64,000 bases of DNA from Corynebacterium sp. NML98-0116 (lineage in GTDB: Bacteria > Actinomycetota > Actinomycetes > Mycobacteriales > Mycobacteriaceae): contig NZ_CP017639.1 in the NCBI RefSeq assembly GCF_001767255.1, positions 828,875-892,874 of the forward strand, written 5' to 3'. Position 1 is the first letter of the stretch. The number at the start of each line of letters is the position of its first letter. Below the pieces are notes generated by a model that saw only the letters and a program-made list of their open reading frames with translations, ran no database searches and was not told where the DNA came from. This document shows, piece by piece, positions 19,628-28,294 of this stretch. A program made the translations under genes and the position numbers.

Positions 19628-20086
19628 TTAGAACACCTTCGGCACGTGGACGTGGCCGAGACCCAGGTGGAACTGCGCGTTTGCCATGTCGATGAGCTTG
19701 TTGAGGCCAGTCGGGTCGGACAGGACGATCAAGCCGGTGGTCAGGACCGCAGCGAGGATGCCTGCGAAAGCGCCGAGGGCGTGTCCCTTAGAGCTGCCGG
19801 ACGTCTTCGTGTTGTTGTTGGTGCCAGGATTCGTGTTGTTGTCGCCTGGTTTCTCGGTCTCGCCTGACTTTTCGGTCTCGCCTGGCTTCTCCTCGTCCTT
19901 CTTGTCGGACTCCTTGCCGGTGTCAGGGGTTTCCTGGGTGTTCTGATCCTTGGTGTCACCAGGGGTCTGCTCGGCGGTTGGAGCCGTGGTGTCCTTCGCT
20001 GGGGCGTTCTCCTCTGCGAACGCAGGGGCGACGGTCAACGAGATTGCGGTTGCGGCGGCAACGGCAACGGTGGAAATGCGCTTCAT
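19628..20086 (-). CDS. Small secreted protein, Pro/Glu/Lys-rich linker
   Basis: 152 aa protein of unknown function. The ATG at 20086 is chosen for its AGGAGA site and because the signal peptide (MKRISTVAVAAATAIS, cleavage after AFA) begins there. The middle is low complexity, with Thr/Asp/Glu/Lys residues and a short PGETEKSGETEKPGD repeat. The C-terminus has one hydrophobic segment (AFAGILAAVLTTGLIVL) and a His-containing end (LGLGHVHVPKVF). Partner of the gene at 19217. Codon use in the linker is biased by the repeat; no sign of transfer. Confidence 0.7.
   Translation of the reverse strand: MKRISTVAVAAATAISLTVAPAFAEENAPAKDTTAPTAEQTPGDTKDQNTQETPDTGKESDKKDEEKPGETEKSGETEKPGDNNTNPGTNNNTKTSGSSKGHALGAFAGILAAVLTTGLIVLSDPTGLNKLIDMANAQFHLGLGHVHVPKVF
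19851..19886 (-). repeat. 18-base tandem repeat, two imperfect copies
   Basis: Two 18-base units (19851-19868 and 19869-19886) differ at two positions. They encode the GETEKSGETEKPG part of the secreted protein. Likely internal duplication within the linker. Confidence 0.7.
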
Positions 20087-20173
20087 GAAATCTCCTGAAG
20101 TTGTTTGAAAGGATAGGAATTCGAGGCGAAACCACAGCAATGTCAATGAAATGCTACGGTCTCCACGAATTGT

Positions 20174-20190
20174 TGCTAGAAAATCTAGCA
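20174..20190. promoter_or_regulatory. 17-bp inverted repeat, possible operator
   Basis: TGCTAGA (20174-20180) and TCTAGCA (20184-20190) form a perfect 7+7 inverted repeat with a 3-base spacer. It lies in the AT-rich space between the divergent secreted-protein operon (start 20086) and ilvA (start 20281). Size and symmetry fit a dimeric repressor site; the binding protein is unknown. Confidence 0.4.
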
Positions 20191-20266
20191 GATAATTGAC
20201 GCTTTTAATAGTTAGAACGCCTGGACTGGCTACGGCAAAGTATCACCTAGACGTGGTGCAGCGGTA

Positions 20267-20280
20267 TACACTTTGCTGTT
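20267..20280 (+). promoter_or_regulatory. Predicted -10 box of ilvA, leaderless or near-leaderless
   Basis: TACACT (20267-20272) ends 8 bases before the ATG at 20281. No Shine-Dalgarno sequence is present. No convincing -35 box. Confidence 0.5.
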
Positions 20281-21570
20281 ATGAGTGAACAGGAACAGCC
20301 AGCTTTCCACGCGGTACACGCCGCGGACGTTCAAGCAGCGCAGTCGAAGATTTCTGCGGTGATTGAGCCGACCCCATTGCAGTACTGCCCCCGCTTGTCG
20401 CAGCAGTACGGTGCCGAGATTTTCCTCAAGCGGGAAGATTTGCAAGACGTTCGTTCCTACAAGATTCGTGGTGCGTATTACAGCATCTCACGGCTCAGTG
20501 ACGAGGCGCGTGCAGCCGGCGTCGTTGCGGCGTCAGCGGGCAACCACGCTCAGGGTGTGGCCTACGCATGTCGGGCGTTGGGGATCCAGGGCAAGATTTT
20601 TGTGCCGAAGCCAACGCCGAAGCAGAAGCGAGACCGCATCCTGGTGCACGGCGGCGACAATATCGAGTTGGTCGTCGTGGGGGATACGTTTGACGCCGCT
20701 GCGGAGGCCGCCCGCAAGGACGCTGCTGAGCGCGGTGCAACCATGGTTGAGCCTTTTGACGCCCGTGATACCGTCATCGGGCAGGGGACAGTTGCGGCGG
20801 AGATCGTGTCGCAGTTGTCAGTTATGGGCCGCGAGCTGGACACCATCTTCGTGCCAGTCGGCGGGGGAGGCTTGCTGGCTGGCGTGCTTTCCTACGTGTC
20901 CGACATGGTGCCTGGCACTGCGGTCGTAGGCGTTGAGCCCGAGGGTGCACCGTCGCTTGAGGCCGCCCTGGAGGCTGGTCACCCTGTGACGCTCAACGAA
21001 ATTGAGTCCTTCGTGGATGGCGCGGCTGTGAAGCGCACCGGCGATTTCCCGTTCGCTGTTATTGAGGAAAACCTTGCTCGCACGCACCTGCTGCGTTGCA
21101 AAGAAGGCGCGGTGTGCACGTCGATGCTGGAGCTGTACCAAAACGAGGGCATCATCGCGGAGCCTGCGGGCGCGCTGTCTGTGGCGGCACTATCGCAGAT
21201 GAAGCTGCAGCCGGGCAGCACGGTGGTGTGCATCATCTCTGGTGGCAACAACGACGTGTTGCGCTACGCAGAGGTCATGGAGCGTTCGCTTGTGCACCGC
21301 GGACTGAAGCACTACTTTTTGGTGAACTTCCCTCAGGAGCCAGGGCAGCTGCGCACGTTCCTTACCGACATCCTTGGGCCTAATGACGATATCGCCTTGT
21401 TCGAGTACCTGAAGAAGAACAACAAAGAAACCGGTGCCGCACTGGTTGGCCTGGAGCTTTCTTGCGCTAGCGACCTCGAGCCGTTGCTTGAGCGGATGGA
21501 GGCGTCGGTCATTGATTGCCGACGCCTCCTCCCAGGCACACCCGAGTATGACTTTATTGTGTCGGCATAA
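20281..21570 (+). CDS. ilvA: Threonine ammonia-lyase (threonine dehydratase), biosynthetic
   Basis: 429 aa PLP enzyme making 2-oxobutanoate from threonine, the first step to isoleucine. The PLP lysine is K61 in SYKIRGAYYS. The phosphate-binding glycine loop is PVGGGGLLAG. The C-terminal part (about residues 335-429, HYFLVNFPQEPGQLRTFL) is an ACT-like regulatory domain. The length suggests one such domain, as in the short corynebacterial form, instead of the two of E. coli IlvA. It overlaps the convergent treZ 3' end by 17 bases. Confidence 0.95.
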   Translation: MSEQEQPAFHAVHAADVQAAQSKISAVIEPTPLQYCPRLSQQYGAEIFLKREDLQDVRSYKIRGAYYSISRLSDEARAAGVVAASAGNHAQGVAYACRALGIQGKIFVPKPTPKQKRDRILVHGGDNIELVVVGDTFDAAAEAARKDAAERGATMVEPFDARDTVIGQGTVAAEIVSQLSVMGRELDTIFVPVGGGGLLAGVLSYVSDMVPGTAVVGVEPEGAPSLEAALEAGHPVTLNEIESFVDGAAVKRTGDFPFAVIEENLARTHLLRCKEGAVCTSMLELYQNEGIIAEPAGALSVAALSQMKLQPGSTVVCIISGGNNDVLRYAEVMERSLVHRGLKHYFLVNFPQEPGQLRTFLTDILGPNDDIALFEYLKKNNKETGAALVGLELSCASDLEPLLERMEASVIDCRRLLPGTPEYDFIVSA

Positions 21571-23338
21571 CCAGGGCGAATGCCCACGGTTCTAAGCGGG
21601 TTTCGTCGGCGGAGACCTCGGCGCCACCGAAGGTGTACAGCAGTGTTCCGCCCACTGGGGCGACGGTGCCCTCCGACCCAAAGTTTGCCACCAGCACTGC
21701 CTGGTCACCCATGGTTAGCCACGCGTCGTCTGCGCCCTGAGCTGGGCCGTGATCTACGGTCAGCTGGCGAAGGTCGTCGCGTGCCATCGGGTATTGTCGG
21801 CGCAGCTCGATGAGTTTCTTGTACGCGCTGAGGATCTCGCGTTGCTCCTCGTCGAAGTTCCAGTCGAGCTTCGCGGAGGTAAACGTTTCCTCCGCGGCAG
21901 GATCCGGGACGGCTGAGGAGTCCCATCCCATGCGGGCGAACTCGTTCATGCGCCCCTGGCGGGTCATTTCCAGGAGCTGTGGATCGCTGTGCGAGACAAA
22001 GAATGGGAACGGCGTGCGTGCACCGAACTCTTCGCCCATGAAAAGCATCGGGCTGAATGGAGATAGGAGTACGACGGCCGCCTTGAGGACCTGCTTGCGC
22101 GCACTGAGATACTGCGACGGGCGGTCACCCTTCGCGCGGTTTCCGGTCTGGTCGTGGTCGGTGGTGTAGGTGACCATCTGCCACGGTGCGACGCGGTCAA
22201 GGTCGAGCGCCTTGCCGTGGGTACGCTGGCGGTACACGGAGTAGTCCTCGCGGAAGCGGTAACCGTTGCGCAGTGTATCCGCCAGGATTTCGAGCGTGCC
22301 ATAGTCGGCGTAGTACCCGGCACGCTCGCCGGTGACCAGCGTGTGGATCCCGTGGTGGACGTCGTCAAGCCAGTGTGCGTCGAGCCCGTAGCCGCCGCGC
22401 TCCGGGGACTCGAGGAGCCGTGGGTTGTTTTGCTCCGATTCGGCGATGATGGTGCGGGGGATGCCGGTGGAAGCTTCAACTTCGTTGGCGACGTTCTTGA
22501 TTTCCTCCATGATGGAGAAGGCCAGGCGATCGTCGTAGGTCTGCACCGCGTCGAGTCGCAGGCCGTCGACGTGGAACTCGTCGAGCCATTGGAGCACGGC
22601 GTCGAGTACATATGCGCGGACCTCATCCGAGTGGGCACCGGACAGGTTGATCACGTCACCCCAGTCGGTGTGCCCTGCGGTTGTGTACGGACCGAAGTTG
22701 CCGTTGTAGTTACCTTCGGGGCCGAAGTGGTTGTACACCACGTCGAGGATGACGGCGATACCGCGGGCGTGAGCAGCGTCGATAAGGGTCTTGAGGCCCT
22801 CGGGGCCGCCGTACGATTCCTGCACGGCGAACCAGTCCACGCCGTCGTAGCCCCAGTTGCGGGCACCCGCGAAGGGCTGCACCGGCAGCAACTCGATGGA
22901 GTTGACGCCAAGTTCGGCAAGATAATCAAGCTTTTCGACGGCCCCCTCGAACGTCCCCTGTGGCGTGAAGGTGCCCACGTGGAGCTCGTAGAGGACTTGG
23001 TCGCGAAGTGCGATGCCTTCCCACGAATCATCCGTCCAATCGAACGTGCTGCTGGTCACCTCTGATGGGCCGTGGACGCCCTCGGGCTGGAAGCGCGAAC
23101 GAGGGTCGGGTAGTGGCTGTGACCACTCGCCGTCACGAAGCAAGGAGAAGCTGTAGCGCGCACCAATTTCGGGTTGGGCGACTTCGCGCGGAACCACCCA
23201 CCAGTCCCGGCGGGTCTCGTCACGCTGCATCTCGAGCGTGCGGGGCCCTTCGCTGTCGTGGAGGTGCAGGCGCGCGCCGTGCGCGTTCGGAGCCCACACC
23301 CCAAATTGTTGGGGCATCGGAGTGTGCTTGCTAGACAT
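21554..23338 (-). CDS. treZ: Malto-oligosyltrehalose trehalohydrolase
   Basis: 594 aa GH13 enzyme that releases trehalose from maltooligosyl trehalose, the second step of the TreY/TreZ route. An N-terminal carbohydrate-binding-like domain (FGVWAPNAHGARLHL) precedes the barrel. GH13 motifs: VILDVVYNHFGPEGNY, DGLRLDAVQT (nucleophile Asp), ESEQN (acid Glu region) and TTDHDQTGN. The ATG at 23338 is chosen because it starts this domain; the frame runs further upstream, antisense to the YigZ-family gene. Its partner treY is 2.4 kb away on the same strand, separated by the gene at 24677 and three plus-strand genes. Confidence 0.94.
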   Translation of the reverse strand: MSSKHTPMPQQFGVWAPNAHGARLHLHDSEGPRTLEMQRDETRRDWWVVPREVAQPEIGARYSFSLLRDGEWSQPLPDPRSRFQPEGVHGPSEVTSSTFDWTDDSWEGIALRDQVLYELHVGTFTPQGTFEGAVEKLDYLAELGVNSIELLPVQPFAGARNWGYDGVDWFAVQESYGGPEGLKTLIDAAHARGIAVILDVVYNHFGPEGNYNGNFGPYTTAGHTDWGDVINLSGAHSDEVRAYVLDAVLQWLDEFHVDGLRLDAVQTYDDRLAFSIMEEIKNVANEVEASTGIPRTIIAESEQNNPRLLESPERGGYGLDAHWLDDVHHGIHTLVTGERAGYYADYGTLEILADTLRNGYRFREDYSVYRQRTHGKALDLDRVAPWQMVTYTTDHDQTGNRAKGDRPSQYLSARKQVLKAAVVLLSPFSPMLFMGEEFGARTPFPFFVSHSDPQLLEMTRQGRMNEFARMGWDSSAVPDPAAEETFTSAKLDWNFDEEQREILSAYKKLIELRRQYPMARDDLRQLTVDHGPAQGADDAWLTMGDQAVLVANFGSEGTVAPVGGTLLYTFGGAEVSADETRLEPWAFALVMPTQ

Positions 23339-23351
23339 ACCACCAACTGTA
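23339..23351 (-). promoter_or_regulatory. Predicted -10 box of treZ, leaderless
   Basis: On the minus strand TACAGT (23351-23346) ends 7 bases before the ATG at 23338; no ribosome binding site is seen. It is 29 bases from the divergent -10 box at 23381. Confidence 0.5.
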
Positions 23352-23380
23352 TGGAAGTACCATAACCGTCGCAATGGATT

Positions 23381-23395
23381 TAGAGTGGAAGCACT
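23381..23395 (+). promoter_or_regulatory. Predicted -10 box of the YigZ-family gene
   Basis: TAGAGT (23381-23386) ends 9 bases before the ATG at 23396. The leader would be at most two or three bases. Divergent from the treZ promoter. Confidence 0.45.
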
Positions 23396-24040
23396 ATGCG
23401 CACATCGTACGAACTGCCCGCCGCCGGTGACATCACCACTCACGAGATCGAGATCAAACGATCCCGATTCATCACTTGGATTGGCCGCACCCAGTCTGAA
23501 GCCGAGGCGCGGGCCCTGATCCAGCAGGCCCGTGAGACCTACCCCGATGCACGTCACCATTGCTCCGCATATATTCTGCACGTCGACGACGCCCTGCCCG
23601 TCGAACGCTCATCCGACGATGGGGAGCCCTCCGGCACCGCAGGCAAACCGATGCTCGATATGCTGCACGGCTCCGAAATGCTTGACCTCACCGCTGTCGT
23701 GATCCGATATTTCGGTGGTATCAAGCTGGGTGCAGGAGGGCTGGTTCACGCCTACTCTGACTCGGTTGGGCAGACGCTTCCACTGGTACCGCGGGTGCTG
23801 CGTAGTACAAAGGAACTCGTGCGCGTCGATCTGCCGCACGCGGAGGCAGGTCGCATTGAGGCCGAGCTGCGCAACGCAGGCTTTGACATTGTCAACGTCG
23901 AGTACGGTGCCGCCGCCACGTACACGCTGGCGCACGACCCCGGACAACGCGAAGCACTCGACGCGCAACTCGCAGCGAGCACCCAGGGCCGAGCGGAGGC
24001 AGAAGAAGCAGGCCGCCAATGGATTGAATCTGCACGCTAA
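23396..24040 (+). CDS. YigZ/IMPACT family protein
   Basis: 214 aa protein of the UPF0029/IMPACT family. The N-terminal domain carries the family's DDGEPSGTAGKPML and VVIRYFGGIKLGAGGLVHAY motifs (about residues 75-125). A ferredoxin-like C-terminal domain (about 140-210) follows. Members are linked to translation or RNA binding, but the biochemical role in bacteria is unsettled. Its TAA stop forms the first three bases of the predicted -10 box of the next gene. Confidence 0.88.
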   Translation: MRTSYELPAAGDITTHEIEIKRSRFITWIGRTQSEAEARALIQQARETYPDARHHCSAYILHVDDALPVERSSDDGEPSGTAGKPMLDMLHGSEMLDLTAVVIRYFGGIKLGAGGLVHAYSDSVGQTLPLVPRVLRSTKELVRVDLPHAEAGRIEAELRNAGFDIVNVEYGAAATYTLAHDPGQREALDAQLAASTQGRAEAEEAGRQWIESAR

Positions 24041-24050
24041 ACTGTGTGCC
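24038..24050 (+). promoter_or_regulatory. Predicted -10 box overlapping the upstream stop codon
   Basis: TAAACT (24038-24043) ends 7 bases before the ATG at 24051. Its TAA is the stop codon of the YigZ-family gene. No Shine-Dalgarno sequence is present. Confidence 0.5.
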
Positions 24051-24284
24051 ATGACTATGCAGCCTCGTCCATCGAATCCGATTGAATCCCGCAAGCAGGC
24101 GGTACGCCGTTACTCCAAGAACGCAGTCGTGTGGGCCGGCGGTGGCCTCGGCGCTGGTGTAGCGCTCGGCCTGATTGCCGGTTCGTGGCAACTGTTTATC
24201 GTGTGCCTTGTCATTGGCGTGGTTGGTGGCTATATCAACTGGAGCAAGGTGCAAAAGATCGTAAACCATCACGACAACTACTAA
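24051..24284 (+). CDS. Small membrane protein
   Basis: 77 aa. A basic, Arg/Lys-containing N-terminus (MTMQPRPSNPIESRKQAVRR) is followed by two hydrophobic segments (GGGLGAGVALGLIAG and LFIVCLVIGVVGGYI) and a short polar tail (KVQKIVNHHDNY). No recognised domain. The ATG at 24051 is preferred because the longer frame to 23715 runs through the preceding gene. Function unknown. Confidence 0.75.
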   Translation: MTMQPRPSNPIESRKQAVRRYSKNAVVWAGGGLGAGVALGLIAGSWQLFIVCLVIGVVGGYINWSKVQKIVNHHDNY

Positions 24285-24293
24285 ACAAGCACG

Positions 24294-24680
24294 ATGACTA
24301 GCCCAAATACCACCGCGACGAGGATCGACGTCTGGCTCTGGGCTGTCCGCATCTTTAAGACACGCTCGTTGTCCGCGGAGGCGGTTCGGGCCGGACATGC
24401 CAAGCTCAATGGCAAAGCAGTCAAGCCCTCAGCACAGGTCGTGCCAGGGGATCGGCTCAAGGTGTGGAAGGACCACCGCTACCTTGACCTGGAAGTCACC
24501 CAGACGCTGCAGAAGCGCGCCGGGGCGAAAATCGCCACGACCTGCTATGTAGACCACTCCCCACCTCCTGTGGCATCGGAGGTGTTAGGTGCGCTGCCCG
24601 TACGGGATCGTGGGGCAGGTCGGCCGACGAAGAAAGAGCGCAGGCAGCTCGACCGCCTGCGGGGGCGCAACAGCTTCTAG
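24294..24680 (+). CDS. S4-domain RNA-binding protein (Hsp15-like)
   Basis: 128 aa with an N-terminal S4 domain (about residues 5-65): TRIDVWLWAVRIFKTRS, then LNGKAVKPSAQVVPGDRLKV. A basic C-terminus (PTKKERRQLDRLRGRNSF) follows. The closest known family is Hsp15/YrfH, which binds 50S subunits carrying stalled nascent chains; that role here is inferred. ATG at 24294 is nine bases after the upstream stop, which again starts a TAAACA stretch, a poor -10. The 3' end overlaps the convergent gene by four bases. Confidence 0.85.
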   Translation: MTSPNTTATRIDVWLWAVRIFKTRSLSAEAVRAGHAKLNGKAVKPSAQVVPGDRLKVWKDHRYLDLEVTQTLQKRAGAKIATTCYVDHSPPPVASEVLGALPVRDRGAGRPTKKERRQLDRLRGRNSF

Positions 24681-25714
24681 GCGTTCTCGCCCGAGTTTGT
24701 TTGCGGGGCGCCGCCCTCACGGAGTTGGGTGAGCCTGCGTGTAAGTTTGCGTTTGCGTAGTAATGGCCGGTTTCCGCTTTCCCACGTGCGGTTGATGTGC
24801 TCCTGCCCGTACTTGTTCAGCAAGAGATCGTCGACAAGCCTGACTTGGCCTGGGGTGAACCGCGTCTGCAGCGTGTTCTGCACGGCTTCGATGTCTGCCG
24901 GGTTCGCTAACTCCGCGAGAGCAGAGACTGTCTCGATGCCGTCGGCGCTGAGTAGCTCGTGCAAGAATCTGTAATCATCAACGCGGGACAGGGGAAACGA
25001 CGCCCCAAGGATCACGGTGAGCACGCCGGGGAGCGTCTCTGGTGCCAATGCCGCTGCGGTATCGGGAGCGCTCGGGCTCTGTTTTTGCGGGTTGGACAGC
25101 TCTGCGATTTGGTCGAACTGCTGATCCGCAAGTTCGATAAGCCCGGCTGCGAGCGTGAACGCGCGATCAATTTGTGGGTCCAGCTCGCCGTGAGAGCGCT
25201 TGTAGCGCACATCGTGCTCGAACTCCGCCCACGCGTGCTGTAGCACCGTCCGTACTTGCACCTCGAAGACTTGCCCGCGGTAGTGTTCGAGCTCCTCGTT
25301 ATGCTCACCTACCTGGAGCACCAGGTGGTGCGAGCCGTATCCGAACGTGCCCGACACCCTCGTCTCCTGCGCCTTGTCCACGCTTCGGAGCACATCGAAT
25401 TGATCCGCCAGAAGGCGCAGCACCGCCGGTATTTCGGTGGAATGCATCACGGTGATGCGGGCCCCGATGAGGTCACGGATGTCGTTCCACGGGTCCGGGT
25501 ACACAATCTTTCCACCACGACGCTTCTTAGCTTTTTCTTTCAGCGAAGGCCAGCTTTTGATGCGGACATCGACGCGGTCAAAGTTGATACCGGCGTCGAT
25601 CATGAGCTCGTGGAGCGCATGACGAAACTCCTCGGCAACCCCTTCGTGTTGCCGCAGCCACGCGAAGTAGGTGTTGCCGAGTTGCGCGATTGTGTCATTG
25701 TGCTTCGTGTTCAT
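24677..25714 (-). CDS. RelA/SpoT-domain (p)ppGpp synthetase-like protein, no HD domain
   Basis: 345 aa. Residues about 45-175 form a RelA_SpoT synthetase domain: RIKSWPSLKEKAKK, the metal-site region DIRDLIGARITV (D78, D81), GTFGYGSHHLVL, and EVQVRTVLQHAWAEFEHD (E151, Q153). There is no N-terminal HD hydrolase, so it would be synthetase only. About 130 C-terminal residues (215-345) resemble no regulatory domain I recognise and end in a Lys/Arg-rich helix. It resembles the corynebacterial RelS type. Same strand as treY and 25 bases after its stop, with a TACACT box at 25729-25724 that could give its own near-leaderless start. Activity is not proven by sequence. Confidence 0.82.
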   Translation of the reverse strand: MNTKHNDTIAQLGNTYFAWLRQHEGVAEEFRHALHELMIDAGINFDRVDVRIKSWPSLKEKAKKRRGGKIVYPDPWNDIRDLIGARITVMHSTEIPAVLRLLADQFDVLRSVDKAQETRVSGTFGYGSHHLVLQVGEHNEELEHYRGQVFEVQVRTVLQHAWAEFEHDVRYKRSHGELDPQIDRAFTLAAGLIELADQQFDQIAELSNPQKQSPSAPDTAAALAPETLPGVLTVILGASFPLSRVDDYRFLHELLSADGIETVSALAELANPADIEAVQNTLQTRFTPGQVRLVDDLLLNKYGQEHINRTWESGNRPLLRKRKLTRRLTQLREGGAPQTNSGENA

Positions 25715-25739
25715 CGGCACAACAGTGTACCGATTCTTC

Positions 25740-28247
25740 CTAGTCGAGGGCCTCTCGACGCTCCAACAGCGCAGTAGGAAGGTACTCGAGCAGGACACCG
25801 ACCGGGACAGTGCCGTGAAACTGTCTACCGGTGAACCGCTCGAACCAGGAGCCCTGCGGCAACGTCAGTGTGGTGTCCTCCCAGCCACCCCGGCGCGCAA
25901 GTTCAAGGGGCTTTCGGGTTGCAACCGCAATCATGCCAATCTCGGCCGTATCCCGGTGCTCACGAGCGAATCCTACAAAGTGCTGCTGGGATGGGCCGAC
26001 CGCAAACACCGCGCGGTGCTTCCCCTCGGTAAACAAGGTCGGCGTGGTCTTTCGTGCCGTAAGGCATTCACGGATAACCAGCTGCTTGGCGGCGTCAACA
26101 GACTCGGATAGGCCGGGCCAGGACCGGCCCGGCGAACCGTCTTGCTCGCAGCCCAAGAAGTCACCCAGATTGAACTGCGGTTGCTGCCGTGCATCGAGGT
26201 ACTGATGCAGCGTTTGGGTACGCGCTGTGTAGTCGATGAAGCTTCGGTTGTCCGGGTCTACGAGTGTGGGTTCGAAAAACTCCATGCCCTGATAGGTATC
26301 GGGGACACCTGCGCCAGCCAATTGGAGCACCTTGCGTCCCAGTGATACCGCGACGGCCCCCTCGTGGAGAGTCGCCACGAAGTCCGAAATCAGCGAAGTC
26401 GCAGGGCCTGCCAATACCGCATTCACCCAATCCAGTACCTGCTGCTCGTACCCTTCATCGGGGTCGAACCAGCTGGTATGAAGAGCGGCCTCGCGGATCG
26501 CCTTCAGCGCATAGTCACGCAACCGTTGCGAAAGCGTCTCTGTCACAACCCCATCCGCGGGCCAAATCCCCACGATGTTCTGCAGTAAGAAATGCGCCGT
26601 GGCGTGGTCTGGCGGAGGCAACAGCGCTGTCGTCGTGTTCACTAACTCCGCAAACGCGTTTGGTACTTCGGCGATCTCCAGCATCCGCGCGCGGGTATCT
26701 TCGGAGCGCTTCGTATCGTGGGTGCTCAGCGTCGTCATTGTTTGTGGCCACAGCTCAGTACGCTCTTGCTGCAACAAGTGGAACTCTGCCGCACCAACCC
26801 CGAAACGGCCAGGAGCGCCGCCTACTTCCTGCAGCGCCACCAACCGGTTCGCCCTATAGAACAACGTGTCCTCGACGCCCTTTGCCATGACTGCGCCACA
26901 CACCTGCGCAAAGCGGGTGCTTGCCTCACCTTCAGCGAGCAGGGCAGCCGCGATGAGGTCGAGGGCGTCGCGCCGGGAAGGGAAGCGCTGCGCCATATCG
27001 GCAACGACCGTCGCGGTAATCCTGGACAGTGATCGGTAATCGGCGCGGTAGACGGGGATGGCTGCGATTAATGCAATGACGGTGTCAACGAGGATTTCGT
27101 CAGAGACGGCGGAGCCGGCCGTCGAAAAGTTATCGCGCCGAATAGCGCGCGTGAGACGGCGAACCTCCGCCTGAAGCTCGTGCGTTGCCACCTCACGCTT
27201 GAGCTGTAGCGCCGCGGCATCAAGCGCCGCCTGATCCCACGTGGAGCCCGATTGGCGCAGTGCGAGCATACTGAGTGTATCCTCGGCCGTCTGGTTGACG
27301 AAGATGCCGTCGAGCTCGCGAAGCGCGTCGTAGCCAGTTGTGCCGTTGACGCGCAGGCGTGGGTCGAGCGGCTCGTCGGCCTCCAAGATCTTCTCGATGA
27401 CCAGCCATCGATCGGGACCAACAACATCACGAAGCCGTGACAAGTACCCGAAAGGGTCCGTGAGTCCATCCGGGTGGTCGACGCGGACGCCGTCAATCAG
27501 ATCCTCAGCCACAAGCTGGCGGATGATCGCATGCGTGTGTTCAAAGACCGCGGGGTCCTCTTGTCGGATGCCCGCAAGCCCGTTGACAGAGAAGAATCGG
27601 CGATAAGAAATGATGCCGTCGCGCCAAAACATCAGCTTGTAGGACTGACGCTCGTAGACCTCCTTCGGATCGTCGTCGAGGGAAGAGCAGGTGCCTGGCT
27701 TGAGTGGGAATACGTTGTCGTAGTAGGCCAGCACGATGCCGCTTTCGGGGTTGTCCTGATCTAAATAGCGCAGCGTGAGAGCATCTTCGTCGTGTTCCTT
27801 CCCGAAGATCGGCAGGCCGAGCTTCCCGCCCGCCCCGTTGTCAGCGTGCCAATCGATATCGAAGTAGCGCTCGTACTCAGAGTCGCGACCATGCTTGAGA
27901 ACGTCCCACCACCAGTTATTGAGCTGCGGGGAAGCGACACCCAGGTGGTTCGGCACGATATCGATAATCACGCCAAGGTTGAGTTTTCTGGCTGCCTCCA
28001 CGAAGCGCCGGAAGCCTGCTAGTCCACCCAGTTCCGGGTTGACCACAGTCGGGTCAGTGACGTCATAGTTGTGATTCGATGTCGGCAGTGCCTGCAAGAT
28101 AGGAGAGAGGTACACATGGGAAATACCGAGTGACTCCAAATAGGGCAGACACTGCGCGGCCTGGTCGAAGCCGAACGCGCGACTCGACGGATCTGCTTGT
28201 GGGCCGCGCAGCTGGAGACGGTAGGTTGATGTAATTGGGGTTTGCAA
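25740..28247 (-). CDS. treY: Maltooligosyl trehalose synthase
   Basis: 835 aa GH13-family intramolecular transglucosylase that converts the reducing end of maltodextrin to a trehalosyl unit, the first step before TreZ. Motifs: PITSTYRLQL at the N-terminus as in the family, GVIIDIVPNHLGV, DGVRVDHPDGL, and VIEKILEADE. The TTG at 28247 is chosen because AAGGAGG lies 5 bases upstream and the protein then starts exactly at the family's N-terminus; the frame continues to a GTG at 28274. The synthetase-like gene follows after 25 bases. Confidence 0.94.
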   Translation of the reverse strand: MQTPITSTYRLQLRGPQADPSSRAFGFDQAAQCLPYLESLGISHVYLSPILQALPTSNHNYDVTDPTVVNPELGGLAGFRRFVEAARKLNLGVIIDIVPNHLGVASPQLNNWWWDVLKHGRDSEYERYFDIDWHADNGAGGKLGLPIFGKEHDEDALTLRYLDQDNPESGIVLAYYDNVFPLKPGTCSSLDDDPKEVYERQSYKLMFWRDGIISYRRFFSVNGLAGIRQEDPAVFEHTHAIIRQLVAEDLIDGVRVDHPDGLTDPFGYLSRLRDVVGPDRWLVIEKILEADEPLDPRLRVNGTTGYDALRELDGIFVNQTAEDTLSMLALRQSGSTWDQAALDAAALQLKREVATHELQAEVRRLTRAIRRDNFSTAGSAVSDEILVDTVIALIAAIPVYRADYRSLSRITATVVADMAQRFPSRRDALDLIAAALLAEGEASTRFAQVCGAVMAKGVEDTLFYRANRLVALQEVGGAPGRFGVGAAEFHLLQQERTELWPQTMTTLSTHDTKRSEDTRARMLEIAEVPNAFAELVNTTTALLPPPDHATAHFLLQNIVGIWPADGVVTETLSQRLRDYALKAIREAALHTSWFDPDEGYEQQVLDWVNAVLAGPATSLISDFVATLHEGAVAVSLGRKVLQLAGAGVPDTYQGMEFFEPTLVDPDNRSFIDYTARTQTLHQYLDARQQPQFNLGDFLGCEQDGSPGRSWPGLSESVDAAKQLVIRECLTARKTTPTLFTEGKHRAVFAVGPSQQHFVGFAREHRDTAEIGMIAVATRKPLELARRGGWEDTTLTLPQGSWFERFTGRQFHGTVPVGVLLEYLPTALLERREALD

Positions 28248-28294
28248 TACGTCCTCCTTGAAGTTACCAGCCACCCTAGTAGCTCAAGACGCAC

